Below, piece by piece: positions 27,040 through 40,658 of a stretch of DNA of 64,000 nucleotides. The stretch comes from Seriola aureovittata. Lineage: Eukaryota; Chordata; Actinopteri; Carangiformes; Carangidae. The notes below the pieces were generated by a model. That model was not told where the DNA came from, searched no databases, and saw only the letters and a program-made list of their open reading frames with translations. The position numbers were made by a program, and so were the translations under genes. Location of the stretch: positions 8,862,501-8,926,500 of the forward strand of contig NC_079373.1 in assembly GCF_021018895.1 (NCBI RefSeq). The letters are read 5' to 3'. The first letter of the stretch is position 1. Every line of letters begins with the position of its first letter.

Positions 27040-27578
27040 GACAGCAGCTAAATGCTAATGTCACCAACATGCTAATAACAATGCTAACATGCAGCAGCAG
27101 GTGTAATGTTGGCCATGTTCACCATCTTAATTTAGCATGTTAGTAAACTAATAGTGGTTAATTAGCACTAAGCACGAAGTTCAGCCGAGGCTGATGAGAA
27201 TGTCGTTAGTTTTGCAGGTATCTGGTCACAAACCAAAGAACTGGAAAAATCAAAACTTTGTAATGATGATAAAAAGTCATGGGATCACAATTATTTACAT
27301 TGATTACAATTCATCCCATAGTGGCACTGAAGGAAAAGTCAATTGATCATCAGTCATTAGGATTCATTCTCTGGGAACAATGAAAGTCTGTACAAATTTT
27401 GTGCCACTATTTAGTTTATGTTCAGATATTTCACACTGTCCAAGACAAACTTTGACCTGATGGTGGCATTAAACTCATATAAGCACCAAAGTCAGTGGGG
27501 TTCATCCTCTGGGAAAAGTGAATGTGTGTTGAGTATTTGTTGTTGAGATATTTCAGTCTGGACCAAAGTGGTAGCTTA
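27040..27578 (+). repeat. dispersed ~500-bp fish repeat, 'tgctaacatgct' family
   Basis: Contains 'acagcagctaaatgctaat', 'ttggccatgttcaccatctt', 'atttagcatgttagtaaac', 'cagccgaggctgatgagaa', 'gtcacaaaccaaagaac' and 'gagatatttcagtctgga' in the same order as at 20,728-21,206. Orientation is also the same. Confidence 0.7.
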
Positions 27579-29837
27579 TCTTGGCTAAAAATGTGCAATA
27601 CATGTTGTATTTACTAAAAAAAGCTGTAAGGCTCTGCTCACTCACTCACTGTTTTCTCACCTACACATTATCATCCTACTGCACAGGCAGAAATCAAATT
27701 GTACAATTGGTTTATACACCCACAGTTACTTCCCTCTATCCCATAGTGATATCCCTCTTCTGAGGTGGGACTAGATTTGGGTTAATGTACTTAAACGTGT
27801 CCCCGTCTGGGCTTTTATGTGTGCAGTGCTGCTGTTATTTCTTCAGGCTCTTGACATGATAGATGTGTGTCCTTGACATGACTGATGACCAACTGGAGAC
27901 CTCGGAGGGCTCTTGTCAAAGAGGATAATCCCCCTGAGTGGGGGGGGGGCCCAAGGACACATCAGCTTCAGGAGGAGGTCTGAGTGCCGCCTGTCTCCAG
28001 CAAGTCCTTCCAGGGCTTCAAATCAAGTCCGTGTAGTTTGACTGACCGACCAGCCCGTCTGGCTGGGTACCTCTGGCCTTTCAAGGTCCCTCTCTGCTTG
28101 AGTGCTCAATTAGTAACTAAGAGCCTCGCTGACAGGCTACCATTAAGTCCAATAGCAAAGCTGGTTTAGCACTGTTTTAGTTGTTTTTATAAGAGGGCGA
28201 CTACACCATGCACACCAAGCCCTGAGGGCAGACAACTATGAACAAGTTGAGCCCCTTCAACTCACTGACAACAAGCAGCGAGACAAGAGAAGACAGGTAC
28301 TAGTCACACAAAGGAAGCTAATCATTTAACTGCAGGGCTTTTCTGATCCCCTGGCTAAGCCTCTGTAGTCAAGCTGTATTCACTTCACTTTTTAGTTCTT
28401 GATTTGTTGACTTTAAGAGAAAGAGGCTTGAAAAGATCAGTGTCAGGAGGACACCTGCTACAGAGGTATCTAAGGTCACAGACTGCTGGCAAGATTATTT
28501 TTATAGAATTTAGTCATTTTGAGTATAATCTTTTTTTGTAGGTAGACATGTATTAAAACTGCAGGTTTTCTTGGCTATTCATCTGTTGTGGGTGTAACTG
28601 CTGACAAGCTCATTTGATGCCACAGTAATCTCTGTGTTCTAGTAAATAAAAAAAAAGTCCAAGCCTTGGAAGAATAGCCTGGATCAGCACTTTATACTGC
28701 ATTTCCTCTCTCTATGCAGTGATCACAATGCCAGTTAAAGCTGCCTGCTCCTTTTCCTTCCAGTGTGTACTCATTATAGAGTGGCAAGTCAAAAAGCCCC
28801 ACACAGTGGCAGGCATCCTGATCCCGGTGTGCCTTTCACATGTAAAACAGTTTCAGATGGGCCCAGTATTGTGCCACTATAATACAGCATCTGCTTTATG
28901 GCATGGAAAAAATGCATTGTCACCGAGCGGCAGTGAAAGAGCCATTGAAGGACGGCCAGGGCTTCACCAAAATGCTGAGGCTTTGACCGTGACACAGACT
29001 GGTGGGTGGTGGTCAGACAACCTGCACACTACTCCAACACTGAGTCCGTGAAGAAGAAGGCCAAGACAGAAAATGAAACATAAGTGCACAAGAATCAATC
29101 CACTGAGGAACTTTCTATTCGGGCCAAAGTTTGAGAACACGAGACTGAACTGCACAAACTAGTCAATATACCGCATAACTTCAATGGAGCTCAAAAGTCT
29201 CTAATGAGGCCTTGTATCTGGTCTCAATGCAGCAGTGTTGTGGGTCAGAATGCTGCAGTGAGCACTGGAGCTTAGCCAGGTGGGAATGAGACACTACGCA
29301 GACAGAGACAGAAGATGCCCCTCATCCCTTAACTCTCCATTAAACATTTAGAGCAGTACTCCTGCACTCGGCACAGCTCAGAGCCGCTTTTGTGTGTATC
29401 TACGGGGGAAAATGTTCCGGTGTCACAGATGTGTTCATTTAAGCCACATCTAACAACAGTGTTGTAAATCATCCAGGACAAAGTACTTCTTGGAAGTAAG
29501 AAAGTTTAGTTCTAAGTAGGAGATGAGGTGAAGGAAGCAGAGGGAAAAACAGGACAGTACCATGACAGAAGTTATTTAAATTAGCCCATGGGGATTAATA
29601 AGATTTTATCTTGTGTTATATTTAATCCACACACACTGCCAAAGTTATGGTCGGAGTGGTTAGGCTAATCTAAGTGATCCATGTTTAAAGCTTAGTAAAA
29701 GACTGAGCCATGTGTGACTGTGCCACTTCGAATCATCTAATCACTTCAGTGAGCAAAGGTAAAGAGAAGCCTTTCTCATTAAAGCTGATATAACAATACA
29801 ATACATACTGTGTCTGATGAATACCATCCAAAAGCAA

Positions 29838-30030
29838 CATATTGAAATGTCTTGTTTTGTCAGACCAACAGTCCAAAACACAAAGATATTCAGTTTATGA
29901 ATATGTAGAACGGAAATAAAAACAGCAAATCCTTACATTTTAGAAGATGGAGCCAGCAAATGTTAAGCAGCTTGGACAATGACTCAAATGATAAATAAAA
30001 CAGTAGCAGATTAATCAAAGTACTTCAGCT
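29838..30030 (+). repeat. dispersed AT-rich repeat, 'CGATTAATC' family
   Basis: Contains 'aaatgtcttgttttgtcaga', 'ccaacagtccaaaacacaaa', 'gatattcagtttatgaata' and 'gcagattaatcaaagtactt', in the family order. Confidence 0.6.
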
Positions 30031-33000
30031 CTGCCATCTACAACCAGATATTTTGCTATACTGTTTGTACTGATGTAGCTCTGTGGACGATGAACCAAGA
30101 ACAGATATTCCTGCGTGGTTATTTTATCTAAAACAGCCTCTCAGTGTGGAGTTTTAGTCATGTGATGGCAGGCGGTCGTATATGAGGAATGAATTATTCC
30201 ATCCATCTATTCATCCATCTCAATGACATGTGAGGACACTCCTTTCAATACAGGCCACAAAATGTGGCTGAAAGCTCTGGAAAAACAAAGTAAGCGGACC
30301 TTGTGATAGGAGGTTTTTGTCATGCTGCAATCATGAAGGTCAAGAATGGACATTAAAGCCCAAGCTTTTCAATTGTTTTTTATTAAAAATGTCATCCATA
30401 TCGCCCTCTGATATTTCCCATATTAACTGACGAACCAAAAACAACTCATTCTTAGTCTAATTTAAGAAGCCAGTCCTGGCACATATTCATGGCAAACCAG
30501 AAAATTAACTCTTAAATACTGTTTTCTTGCCCTATTACCATATCAAGCACATGCCTCACATTCTGCTAATTTTAGCATTACAAAACACAGATATGTTGAG
30601 GTTGCTCCAGTTTGAATTCACAGAGGCCCAGTGGTGAATGAAGGAGGTTAGGCATGCAATTGTCCAGTGTTATGTAAAGAGCCACTTTTATACCATTTTA
30701 CCATGTCTGATGTGAAAAAAGAAGTGGTATGTCAATCAAACTGAAGTGCTATGACGAGCTGTCCTGGGTGGTTTCTCTGGTTTTCTTCCTCCACACAATA
30801 TGAGTCACAGGAGTAAGAAAGAATGTTTTCACAAGACATTATAGTTAAAAAATGGACCTCCGTCATAGCGGAGCATTAGATCGGCAGCAGGTTTTAATCA
30901 GACTCCTCTTTTCATTCTTTAAACCAGCCATTTGGAAGGAATTAATTCAACAGGGAAGTCAAGGACACAGCCCTGCCTCTGCTGCCAACACTGCTTCCAC
31001 TCGAAAATCATATCCAAAGTCTCATTTCAGCTGAATCACAGCTTAGATAAACAGACAGAGAGAAACAAATTCAGGGGCTTTTGTTTTGCGGCCAGAAGAG
31101 CGTTTTCAGCTCTTGCTCTGGCTGCATTTTGATACTAGACTGGGAAACACAACTCTCAAACAATTGAATCCCGTGAGAAGGGAAGAACACATAATAAGCT
31201 CTTGCAACTTTTTAAAAAACTTTTGTAGTAAAAGAGAAAAGAAGCTATTGTCCAAGAAAAGTTGCTCATATAATAGATAATAGAATACTAGAGGCTTTAT
31301 TCATTTGGGTACAGGTCAGTGATACCTTGGAGAAATGGGAAAGGACACATGGGGAGAGGACATATCCCCAGGCCTCCAGCAGGTGCATTGTTTCCAGGAT
31401 CAAAAGAAAAGGGCCATATTTCAGACTTTGGCTGCATCCTGGTGAGAGGGAGAGCGTGTCCTGGTCACCGGCTCTTCCCCGTCTCTCACCTCGTCCTGAC
31501 CCCCTCACTTTCCTCACCTCTTCCTCCCTCTATACCTACCTCCTGTAGTCAAACGCCTGATCAATACTGGCCTCCCGTTGTGAGTCATTCTCCTCACAAA
31601 CGGACTCTTTCAAGGACTGTTAAAACGCAATGACCACAGTAAACATGTACTTTCACTCAAACAAAAGAGTGAGTGAAAAGCAAACCTAAAATTTCAGAGC
31701 ATACATCCAACCCACATCCTAAAGTCGGGACAAAAGGGAAGATACTTTGCTGGGTTTTATTTCATCTCAAAAGGCAGATTTGAGGAGGTGGGGGAAGGGG
31801 GGTTAAATTCTCTCCCAAAGCATGTTTTCTGTTCTCTAATCTGTCTGTCGTTTCCACCCATACAGACACACATCTAATTTGACTTCAAAGCACGGGGGAT
31901 TGTGAACGATACGGATGAAACTCTGCATGAAATCAGTTTTTCTATCATTATCTCCCCCAAACACACTGACGTTAGTGTAGCTATATGCACTATTTCCTGC
32001 TGTGGTGTTGAGCATCAACACAGGCTCCACTTTGGCGAATCTCAAACTGGGATGTCTGATTTGAACTTAATTTACCTGTTTCCAGGATGATGTGAGCGAC
32101 ATACCACTGAACCTCTGCTGACGTCAGATTCAGTTTGCACGGATTTCATCATCAACCCCCCTCTAGTCAGAGCCGGCTTCAGATTATGGGAGTCTAGTTA
32201 TCACTCTCTCCCAGGGTTGGGTTTTGGGTGCAGGGCCAGGGTAATCCTGGGGAGATTGACTTGCGACGCCTAAGGCTTAATTAGACATTTTTCACTGCTG
32301 GTGACTGTGGAGAATCCAATCAGTCCGACCTCCATGTAGCTCCCTTATTCTGGGTTTATTAGCCACTATAGCAGTGAATAACGCCTACATTTAAAAGCAG
32401 TGTTGGAAACAGGGAAATCTATAAAGTCTAGAAATATGCAAGAATATAATGAACACTGCTTGTTTGCCTGAGGCTTTACCTCTGGATAAGATTGTGTAGT
32501 TCCCAGAATTATAATAATCTATCTCACTAGCTAACTAGATAACTCACCCTAACTATCAAAGCTAACGTTAGCTTGCTAATATATTACCAATTTAGGGTAA
32601 AATAGGAAATGGGATATGGTCAACACATCTGACCAGACACCAGAAGTGTTTAACAGGTATTGAGGTTGAAAACTTGTATGTAGGTGTATGAAAAAAGCAA
32701 AATCTCACAAAGTGCAATGGAAAAACACTCAGCAAACACATGATAATGAAGGAACTGAAAATAGCAGCAGACAAAAACATTAGGTCTGTGTGGAGTGATA
32801 AAGAGACTGTTATGTTCCTTAAATGAACACATGAAACAAACAGAAATGCCATATTTTCATCATGCTTTTGTACACTATCTTTCACAGTTTGAGGTTTGAC
32901 TAGCATTCTTTTAATTATGTCATCTAATTGCAAACCTCTTCTTCTGCAGTGCTTTAATGGCACCCGACTGGAGAATTAGCACCAACAGCTGTTTCTCTTG

Positions 33001-35214
33001 ACTAACCAACTCCTAATATTTGCATAGTAGTGGATAGAAACGCACATTCATGCGCATTTTCTTTCGCTGAATTTATCGAAATTCGGTCAAGATTGGAAAT
33101 CCTCCTTATTACATCAGCTAGTTTAGCATAGCCAGATTCCACTCATTCTTAAGTGTATCAATATTAGTCCAACATGCATATATCTCCATATTAATAAAAC
33201 ACAGTATTAACTACACTTACAAAGGATGGGCAGTTAAGATTAATATATTGTTTGCTTCTTTAAAATCACAAGACAGTATATGATGCTACAGTGACTTTGT
33301 TTACATAGTGTATTGCTTTTTTTGAACAGGGCTACATTTACCTTTGCAACCAATTTACACATAGACTTAAACCATCAATTTGAATCTAACTAGTAGTTAC
33401 CAAGACTTAAACACTCACACACTTGATGGATTTAAAAATAGGCACCCAGTCCAGGTTCATGTCAAAAGCAGGTTAGCAAATGTAGATATGAAATACACTC
33501 TGAGAGTGATATAATAGGAAGAGAGTCAAAAAGGAAAGGAAATAATCAGAGGAACAGAGAGGCAGAGACTAAGACAGAGACAGAAATACAGTGGTAGAGA
33601 TCAGTTCATAATCTGCTCGCAGGGCATCGACTGTTCCTTCATTTAAATCACATGGCTACAAGCTGAGATTATAAAACAGGTTTTAATATTTCTGTAAGTG
33701 CCCCGCATATCATGATATCAGAGGATGGCTATGAAAATGAAACTACAATTTTAATCATTATCATTCAATCAGGAAAGATTGAGATTTTTTACTGAGATAG
33801 GGGTTTTTAACAATTATGTAAAAGCTTCAGATGTGCGCTGAAGTTTAGCTCCGATAACTGACAAAATGGATATAAGCTAGGCGTGGGTACAGCAGCCAAC
33901 TGCAGCCTCTCATTACATTAACAATTTCATCTGTTATTCCACACATTCTCTGAAAGCAGTCGTGAACATCTAAAGAGTGCCCCTTGACTCATAACTGAGC
34001 CATTGACGTACCTTGAAATGTCAACTACTGACTTCAAAACCAGGAGCTATATGAATTCCACCACAGTGACACATCACAAATGACCAACGAGTGAAAGTGT
34101 CCTATTTTTCTCTCACAGGATCTATGGAGGCGTGCTCTCTGTCACGCACAAGCCCCTTTGAGTAACATGTCCACCATGGCCCCGCTCATGGAGCGATGTG
34201 GTCATTGTGCCTTGAGCCCTGAGAGGCCCAAAACCAGCCAACCCTGAAGACCCAAGCATTAGGTCTGCTTCAGACCAGAGTCTTTTCGACCTCTGCCAGC
34301 ACAATACCAACTAAAGCAAATATAAGGAATGCCATTCATCTCCAAGATCCAAATATACAACAGTGTGATTGTGTGTAATATATACAGAAAAATGGAGCAC
34401 ATGGAAAAGACGATCTATATCGGTGTAAATGTTTAAATTTATTGGTGTCATTTTCTCTCTGGGAGACTCTGCATTAACACCACAGAGCTTTTAGCTTTAA
34501 AACAATGGCAGTCTGACAAAGACTCATTGATATTTCCCCACAGACAAGTGCAGTGCTGAAAAAGCCCAGTGTTGGCCCAGACAGCTCTCAGACACACTAG
34601 ACATTTGACTGGGTTATCAGGCCAGCGAGCCTCAGAGGAGATTCTGATAAATGAAGTTGCCATTTGTCCGTCCTCCCCTCCTCACAGCCAGGCCCTGCTA
34701 GCCCACAGCAAGGAATTATCTTAGTGACAATTACATTCTTCCAGCTCTTAAAGATGCCCCGCACTGAGAAACCAGCAAAGTACTGACCGCAAGGAGATTA
34801 TACTGATTGATATTCCATTGCTCGCATTTGATCTTAAATTTCACTGGCACAGGGCCCGAGCATAGTCAATTCCAGGGTGAATGGGGGGGGGGGGTTCTTA
34901 ATAAATCAAATTTACAGACAATTTTCTTCCCATGGTGCTTTCAAAATCATGTCCTTGATACAGAGTGACTCCTGAATACTCATAAAATACCCAAACAATA
35001 CTCAAACCTGTTTGGTGAGCTGTATTGTGTAATTACAGGGACAGGAAAGCCAATTCAACATGGCATACATACAGCACGGCATACGAATACAAAGTTAAGG
35101 CAGTTAGGGCTGTTTTTACTGTAGGTCTGTTTGATTGACATCTTTTCAGTGCACTAATTCAGATCAACAACATTTCATCTCCTTGTCCAAGGTGTCCAGG
35201 GCTACGAGTAAGCA

Positions 35215-35480
35215 TTATTTCCAATCTGTTGATTATTTTACCACTTTGTAAAATGTCAGAATTGAGTGAGCAAAAATGCCCTGAGCTAAGGATGATCGAT
35301 GGTCCTTCATCACACTAACAGTCACAAAAACAAATATTTTTAATTTAGAATGAGAAAAATAGAGGGAAGCAGCAAATCCCCATGCTTCAGAAGATGGAAC
35401 CAAAAACTGACTTTTTTTTACATAATAAATGAAATGTGATTATTTAGATTGCTGATGATGAAATCAATTAACACATTTCC
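35215..35480 (+). repeat. dispersed AT-rich repeat, 'CGATTAATC' family, degraded
   Basis: Contains 'ttgattattttaccac', 'tgtaaaatgtcagaatt', 'aagcagcaaatccccatgc', 'tcagaagatggaaccaaaa' and 'gatgaaatcaattaac'. Old copy. Confidence 0.5.
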
Positions 35481-37607
35481 CACTGTAACTTCTTCACACA
35501 TGTGATCTCTGGATGGCTCAGCTGATTGGTGTAAAGGAAGCAGAGGGGATTTTGACAGCAGCATCAAATTTTATGATTCTAATGGTTTTCTGACCTCAAT
35601 CTTCCCTAATCATTTTGAAGCCTGGAAAAAGATTATCCGGGTATAGATTATGTTTTTTACACAACATGTGGCACCAGGACAATAAAAAAAATATCAATAA
35701 ATAAAAAAAACAAAACAGGCAAAGTCTGCATTGTGCTTTGTACGTTTGGCAACTCATGGAACATGCACATTTATCTTCTGCTGAAGGGAGAAATCTCAGA
35801 TCTACACTTGGATTTGTTTACCATCCTATTCCTTTGTCTCCCCCGGGAGAATTTTTTTCCCAGGATTCCTGTGGCTGTGTTTGGGGGGTTTAAGGGATGA
35901 AAAAGAGGGAAAGAAAAGCCCATTGGTCTCAGCACCACAGAAACAGCATCCAGAGCCAAGCTGTCATCCCACTTGGATTAAGGGCCCTTCACTGGTGGCT
36001 GCTGAGCTGCTAACATGGTGTCTTACCCCTGGGCAGGGGTGTGGGAGGGGGTAGAGGGTGGAGCAGAGGGTAAGGGCATTAGAGGGCCCGGCCTAAATAA
36101 GACCTCGGGGTCAGGGAGCCTCCTGAACCATGGCAAAGCCACTTTGTGTTTCCATGTCAACTTTATTCATGAGCTGACAGCTAAGTGTCCCCTTCTTTCC
36201 TGTTGATTCAGCCACTGTTGCATCATGTGCTGGGGCGACAGAGATAATCTACGCCTTCGCTCTGCTTATCTCTGCAGACCCCCACTTCCACAAGTTTATA
36301 GGCCGTAATGTTCAACAACAGGCTGTGGAGGCTTCTGGTGGAATTCTTGGCATGGATCATTCTTTACATCTCCATCTCTGTTTTAAGCAGAATAAGAGCT
36401 GCGGTGATATATTTGCTGAGCTATTAGACATCACAAGTGGGCTGCATCACTGTGCCAACAGAGAGTGGGATGTGTGGCCGAGAATTTCTTAAGCTCTATG
36501 CAAATAGGAGGAAGATGAATGCTTGAGAACAGACTAGAAAGCATTCAAGTACATACTCGTCCTGAATTCTCTGTGATTTTGGCAAGCCTACACCCTGCCG
36601 GTGGAGCACTGCCCACCCCCTGTTGTTCTCAGAACAGGAAAGGGAAGCATTGGTCCCTGTTATGTGCTGCCACTGGGCCACCAACTACCTCTCCAACATC
36701 TGCTGCCCATCCAAAGTTGGCCAGAGCTTCAACGGGCCCAGAGCTTTCGGTAGCAAGGACTGCCTCTCCAGGCCTCTTCAGCAGCAACAAATGTGTGTTC
36801 AAACAGAGGCTCCAACACCACAGTTTCTATTGTGGCTCTCTTCGGGCATAACCCTGCATCACCCCCCTACACTGCAAGAAAGAGGCTAGAGCAGCCGCCC
36901 CGCCAGTACAGACAGAGAAAACAGACCCCCTTTGTTCCCCCTGCCCCTTCTCAGCGTTGACTGAGGTACATGGTCCACCCCCTCCTCCCCCTCTGCAATC
37001 CTGAAAGCTTCAAAACAGTCCCACTTTTACTTTCCCTCCCTTCGCTTCTTCTAGTGGGTGGGGGGCATAACAGCAAAGCATCCTAAGCGAATTCAGAAAA
37101 GAAATACTCTGAGCGCACATGTCAAATCTCATCTTCATTTGTTCACTTCAGGTCCCTAAATTCGAGGTTGACTGGGAGTCAGATCCAGTAGTATACGCAG
37201 CTAGTTAACCTGTCAGGTAGTCTGCTGGGGGTAGAAAGGAAACATAAAACCCATAATATTACATTCCATTATTGCAACCTCCCACTTCAAAAGGGGGAAT
37301 CTATTGCCGTCGCTCCGCTGCAGTTGGTTTGGACAGAGAAGAGCGTCTCTAAATGCCTTGTTCTCACTAAGGGGTGTAATAACCTGATGTGGGTGATAAC
37401 AGCACTCCCTGGGCAACCTTGAGTGATTGGGCTTGATGACTGTCATGGTGTAAAGCTCTGGTGTAATGATTCGGTCACAGTGAATCGTCCAGGGACACCC
37501 GCACTGACCGCTACTCATCCACCATCTGTCCACGCTGCCTACTGCCCAAAAAATACAACCTAATCTGACAGTGCAGCACCTCGTGTCATAGAAGACAGTG
37601 TAAGGGC

Positions 37608-38405
37608 CTGCAACTAATCACTTTTTTCATTATTGATTAACATGCCAATTATTTCCTCAGTTATGCTTTTGGTTTAGAAAACATCCAGAAATGGTGAAAA
37701 ATGTTGCTCACAATTTCCCAGAGCCCAAGTTGACACATTCAAGAGTCAGAAATCAAAAGATATTTTTGATCAGAAAAATAACTGCAACCATTAATCAGTC
37801 ATTAAAATTGTTGCCAATTAATTTGTGATGGATCACAAAGCTATTAATCAACAAATTGTTTCCACTCTACTTAATGTAAGCATTACAGAGCTGCAACTTC
37901 TGATTGTTTCATTACCAATTTGTTGTCAATTATGTTTTGATGAATCAATCAGTCTTTAAATTGTCAGAGAAAGTGAAAAACATCCATCACTTCCCAGAAT
38001 CCCAAAGAGACCACAGGCCAAAACCCTCAAAATAGTCAATCTGCAGTGAAATAAAACAGATAAAAGCAGTAAATCCGAGACCTGGGGATTTTTCACACTT
38101 TTGCTTGATAAATAACTTAAACGATCAGGCCTGTGACTAACAGTTGTATTCATTATTTTATTATCATCGATAAATCTTTAATAATGTATGTGTTGTTTTG
38201 TCAAAGCAACATCAAAACCCAAATTTACAATTATATAAAGCAGAAAAAGGCAGAAAATCTTCACACCAGAGAGACTGGAACCACAGCATGTTTAGTATTT
38301 TCGTTTAAGAAATTACTTAAATGATTAAATCAGTTATCAAAAGAGTTGCTAAATAATTTTCTCTCTATCGATTAATCAATTAATCAACTGATCCTTTCAG
38401 CAACA
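37608..38405 (+). repeat. three tandem-arranged copies of the 'CGATTAATC' repeat
   Basis: Three diverged copies lie almost end to end at about 37,608-37,870, 37,888-38,112 and 38,122-38,405. Each begins near 'ctgcaact' or a similar phrase, continues with 'tcattattgattaac'-type DNA and a 'cagaaaatg/agtgaaaaa' block, and finishes with '-attaatca-' phrases. The last ends 'cgattaatcaattaatcaac' and 'tttcagcaac'. The clustering suggests repeated insertion into earlier copies. Confidence 0.6.
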
Positions 38406-38737
38406 ACTCAACACAAGTCGCTGAAGCAGGAGATAAAAGAGAAAAGAGCAAAACAACTGCACAGCTTCATATCTAATTACTCAGGGAACCGTCCTGAGTC
38501 CGTCTCTGAGCAACACATAAATCACCTAATATTCATTTTTCATCTGTCACCATCCACTCCTCTTAATATAATGCAGGTCTAAGACGTAAGCATCAACAGT
38601 TGCAGCTGTGTGGAGTGAATTCACAGGAACGTGTCAATCCCCATTAGAGCTGCTGCCTAACTGAGTGTGAAACTCTAATTGCACCCACCAGCTTGCAACC
38701 ATACAGACCCCACTCACAGAGAGACAGAAAGTGAAAC

Positions 38738-38774
38738 GTGCGTGTGTGTGTGCGTGCGTGTGTGTGTGTGTGTA
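38738..38774. repeat. (GT)n microsatellite
   Basis: Alternating G-T with GC interruptions, read directly. Confidence 0.9.
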
Positions 38775-39663
38775 TGTAATGACCATGTATGTCTTTCTTT
38801 ACATGTACTCATGCCCCTGCATATATTTGTCCAAATTACCACCAAGTAAAGTGTTCAGGCAGCCGTGAAGCGGGTGGGGACACCGCTCCCGCTGCGGTCC
38901 TCTAATGAGGCGCTCATCATTCCCAAAATGAGACGAACATGCTTGTGACAAGGAGGTCCAGGCGATGTCAGTGCGCTGAGCTGCTGTGTGTGACGGGGCT
39001 CACCGGGAAGAATCACCCACACCGCAGTGACACTAATGGATAGGCATGGGCCTCCGTCAGTCCCCGGAGATTTGGCCTCATCACAGCTGAGCAGCACAGC
39101 TCTTCTATTCATAACGGCTGCTGGATCGTCTCCACTCAGGGCACAAGTACACGTGTCTCCAAGACACACTCAATCATTCAGTCAATCAGCTGGAGTGACC
39201 AATGATGGCACGTTATTGAACTTGGCCCCTGTGCAATTGTGCATGAAAAAGAAATTACTGTGCCACTTTATTATCTTCTACTAGGACCTTAGTTTTATAG
39301 TTATGGTCATTATTTCCACCATATAATGAAAACACTGTCCTGACGAAGATAACTGCTGAGATCTGGGAATATGGCAACATCAGTGAACAGAAGTAAGATG
39401 GGCAAAAACCACAATCACAAGGTCAAATGATCAAGTTTTACACCAGCTCCGAGGTTAGCTAAACTCATTAAGAGAGAAAACCAGAGAGAACTAACAAGTT
39501 ATCACCCAAACTGTTCATTGTAAACATTAATCACAGTTTAGAGACCAACACTCTAGTTCAACCTTGACCTTCCAGTACTTACTTTAGTTGTACACAAACA
39601 CAGTTTTCCTGTGCAGTGACGGACTATTACCAATGTTTCAGCTGTCCTGTGTAACTGCCTGAT

Positions 39664-39962
39664 CCACGGCTGAAACTATTCATTCTATTATTGGAAAAAA
39701 CGCTTATTATTTTCTTGATTAATTGAGTAATTGTTTTGTCAATGAAATGTCAGAAAATTAGTGTTTTAACCTCCTGCAGCAGGTGACCCAAATCTAAATA
39801 TATTCAGTTTACAATCATATATGACAAAGAAAAGAATCAGACTGTCACATTTGAAAAGCTGAAACCAGAGAATTTGTGACATTTCTGCTTGAAAAGGATC
39901 AATTTCACCAATTTGTTTTTTCGAACAACTAATCAACTGATGAACAAATCATTTCAGTGTCT
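39664..39962 (+). repeat. dispersed AT-rich repeat, 'CGATTAATC' family
   Basis: A fairly complete copy. It has 'cttattattttcttgattaa', 'tttgtcaatgaaatgtcaga', 'tctaaatatattcagttt' and 'cacatttgaaaagctgaaac'. It ends 'caactaatcaactgatgaac' and 'aatcatttcag'. Confidence 0.65.
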
Positions 39963-40132
39963 TGTCTGTTAAGCTTTGGGGAGTAAAAACTCATGATAAA
40001 TCAGAGAAAGAATGGTCGAAACTTCAAAAGTAAGCCCCATTTTTAGAGTTAACCAGAAGAAATAAAAATGTTGGGTCTTTCAATGCCATTCAATGGAGAG
40101 GTCTTTGAGTTTCTTCTTCATATGTCTGCTAC

Positions 40133-40658
40133 TGTAGGAGAATTATAAGGCCCAAGGATGTATGACCTGATATCACCCGGTTGGACACCAACGGAGTACA
40201 AGAGTCAGTGTAGGAGAATAACAAATAACTAATAAAAGATATGGTTTGGCGACCAACAGAGTGGGCCAAGACACTTTGACTGTTTGGGAAACATCTGGAA
40301 ATTAGGAGATTGGGAAACTAGGAATAAACATAACATCGAGGCGTACTGCCAGTAAGAGTAGTGACCTGGGAGGGCACCACTGTGTTCCACCAAGAGGAGC
40401 ACAGTGCCCTGGAAAACATAGTTGGGTAATAAGTTAGGCAAGAGTAGTATAACAAACACAAAATGATTGGAAAACAGGATGCACACACACACACATAGCC
40501 ATCTGAGGTATAAAAGAACATGTCACGTTCTGTGTTTGGTTGTTGTTGTCTCCGTCTATGACTGCGAGTAGGCCGTATTGAATAAAGAGACTCCCCGCTC
40601 TGACACCTGTGTCTTGACTGTCTGATTCCTTTTTGATCCACCACTTCTCGCCACAACA
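40133..40658 (+). mobile_element. probable solo LTR of a retrovirus-like element
   Basis: A 526-bp segment opens TGTAGGAG and closes CGCCACAACA, giving TGT...ACA ends. It has a TATA box (TATAAAAG, 40,509-40,516) and a polyadenylation signal (AATAAA, 40,581-40,586) 65 bp further on, followed by a C/T-rich tail. This is the U3-R-U5 order of retroviral LTRs. Immediate flanks are CTAC and CTAT, a possible 4-bp target duplication with one mismatch. The first 11 bases (TGTAGGAGAAT) recur at 40,209, so the true left end is not certain. No internal region or second LTR is present, consistent with LTR-LTR recombination. It is unrelated in sequence to the larger element at 43,440. Confidence 0.65.

Larger units (their letters stand above)
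27579..37607. other. 10-kb non-coding stretch, mostly unique DNA
   Basis: No exon or RNA gene recognised. Visible items are a run of about 10 G near 27,940, the two degraded AT-rich repeat copies listed separately, an 11-G run near 34,885 and a palindromic AGCTAACGTTAGCT near 32,560. Moderately GC-rich segments around 35,990-37,060 gave no frame resembling a known protein. I cannot judge conservation, so regulatory elements may be present unseen. Confidence 0.5.

Noticed and set aside
36519..36889. Overlapping plus-strand frames in a GC-richer patch
   Set aside because: Two different frames are open over the same DNA and neither resembles a known protein; typical chance frames in GC-richer intron.
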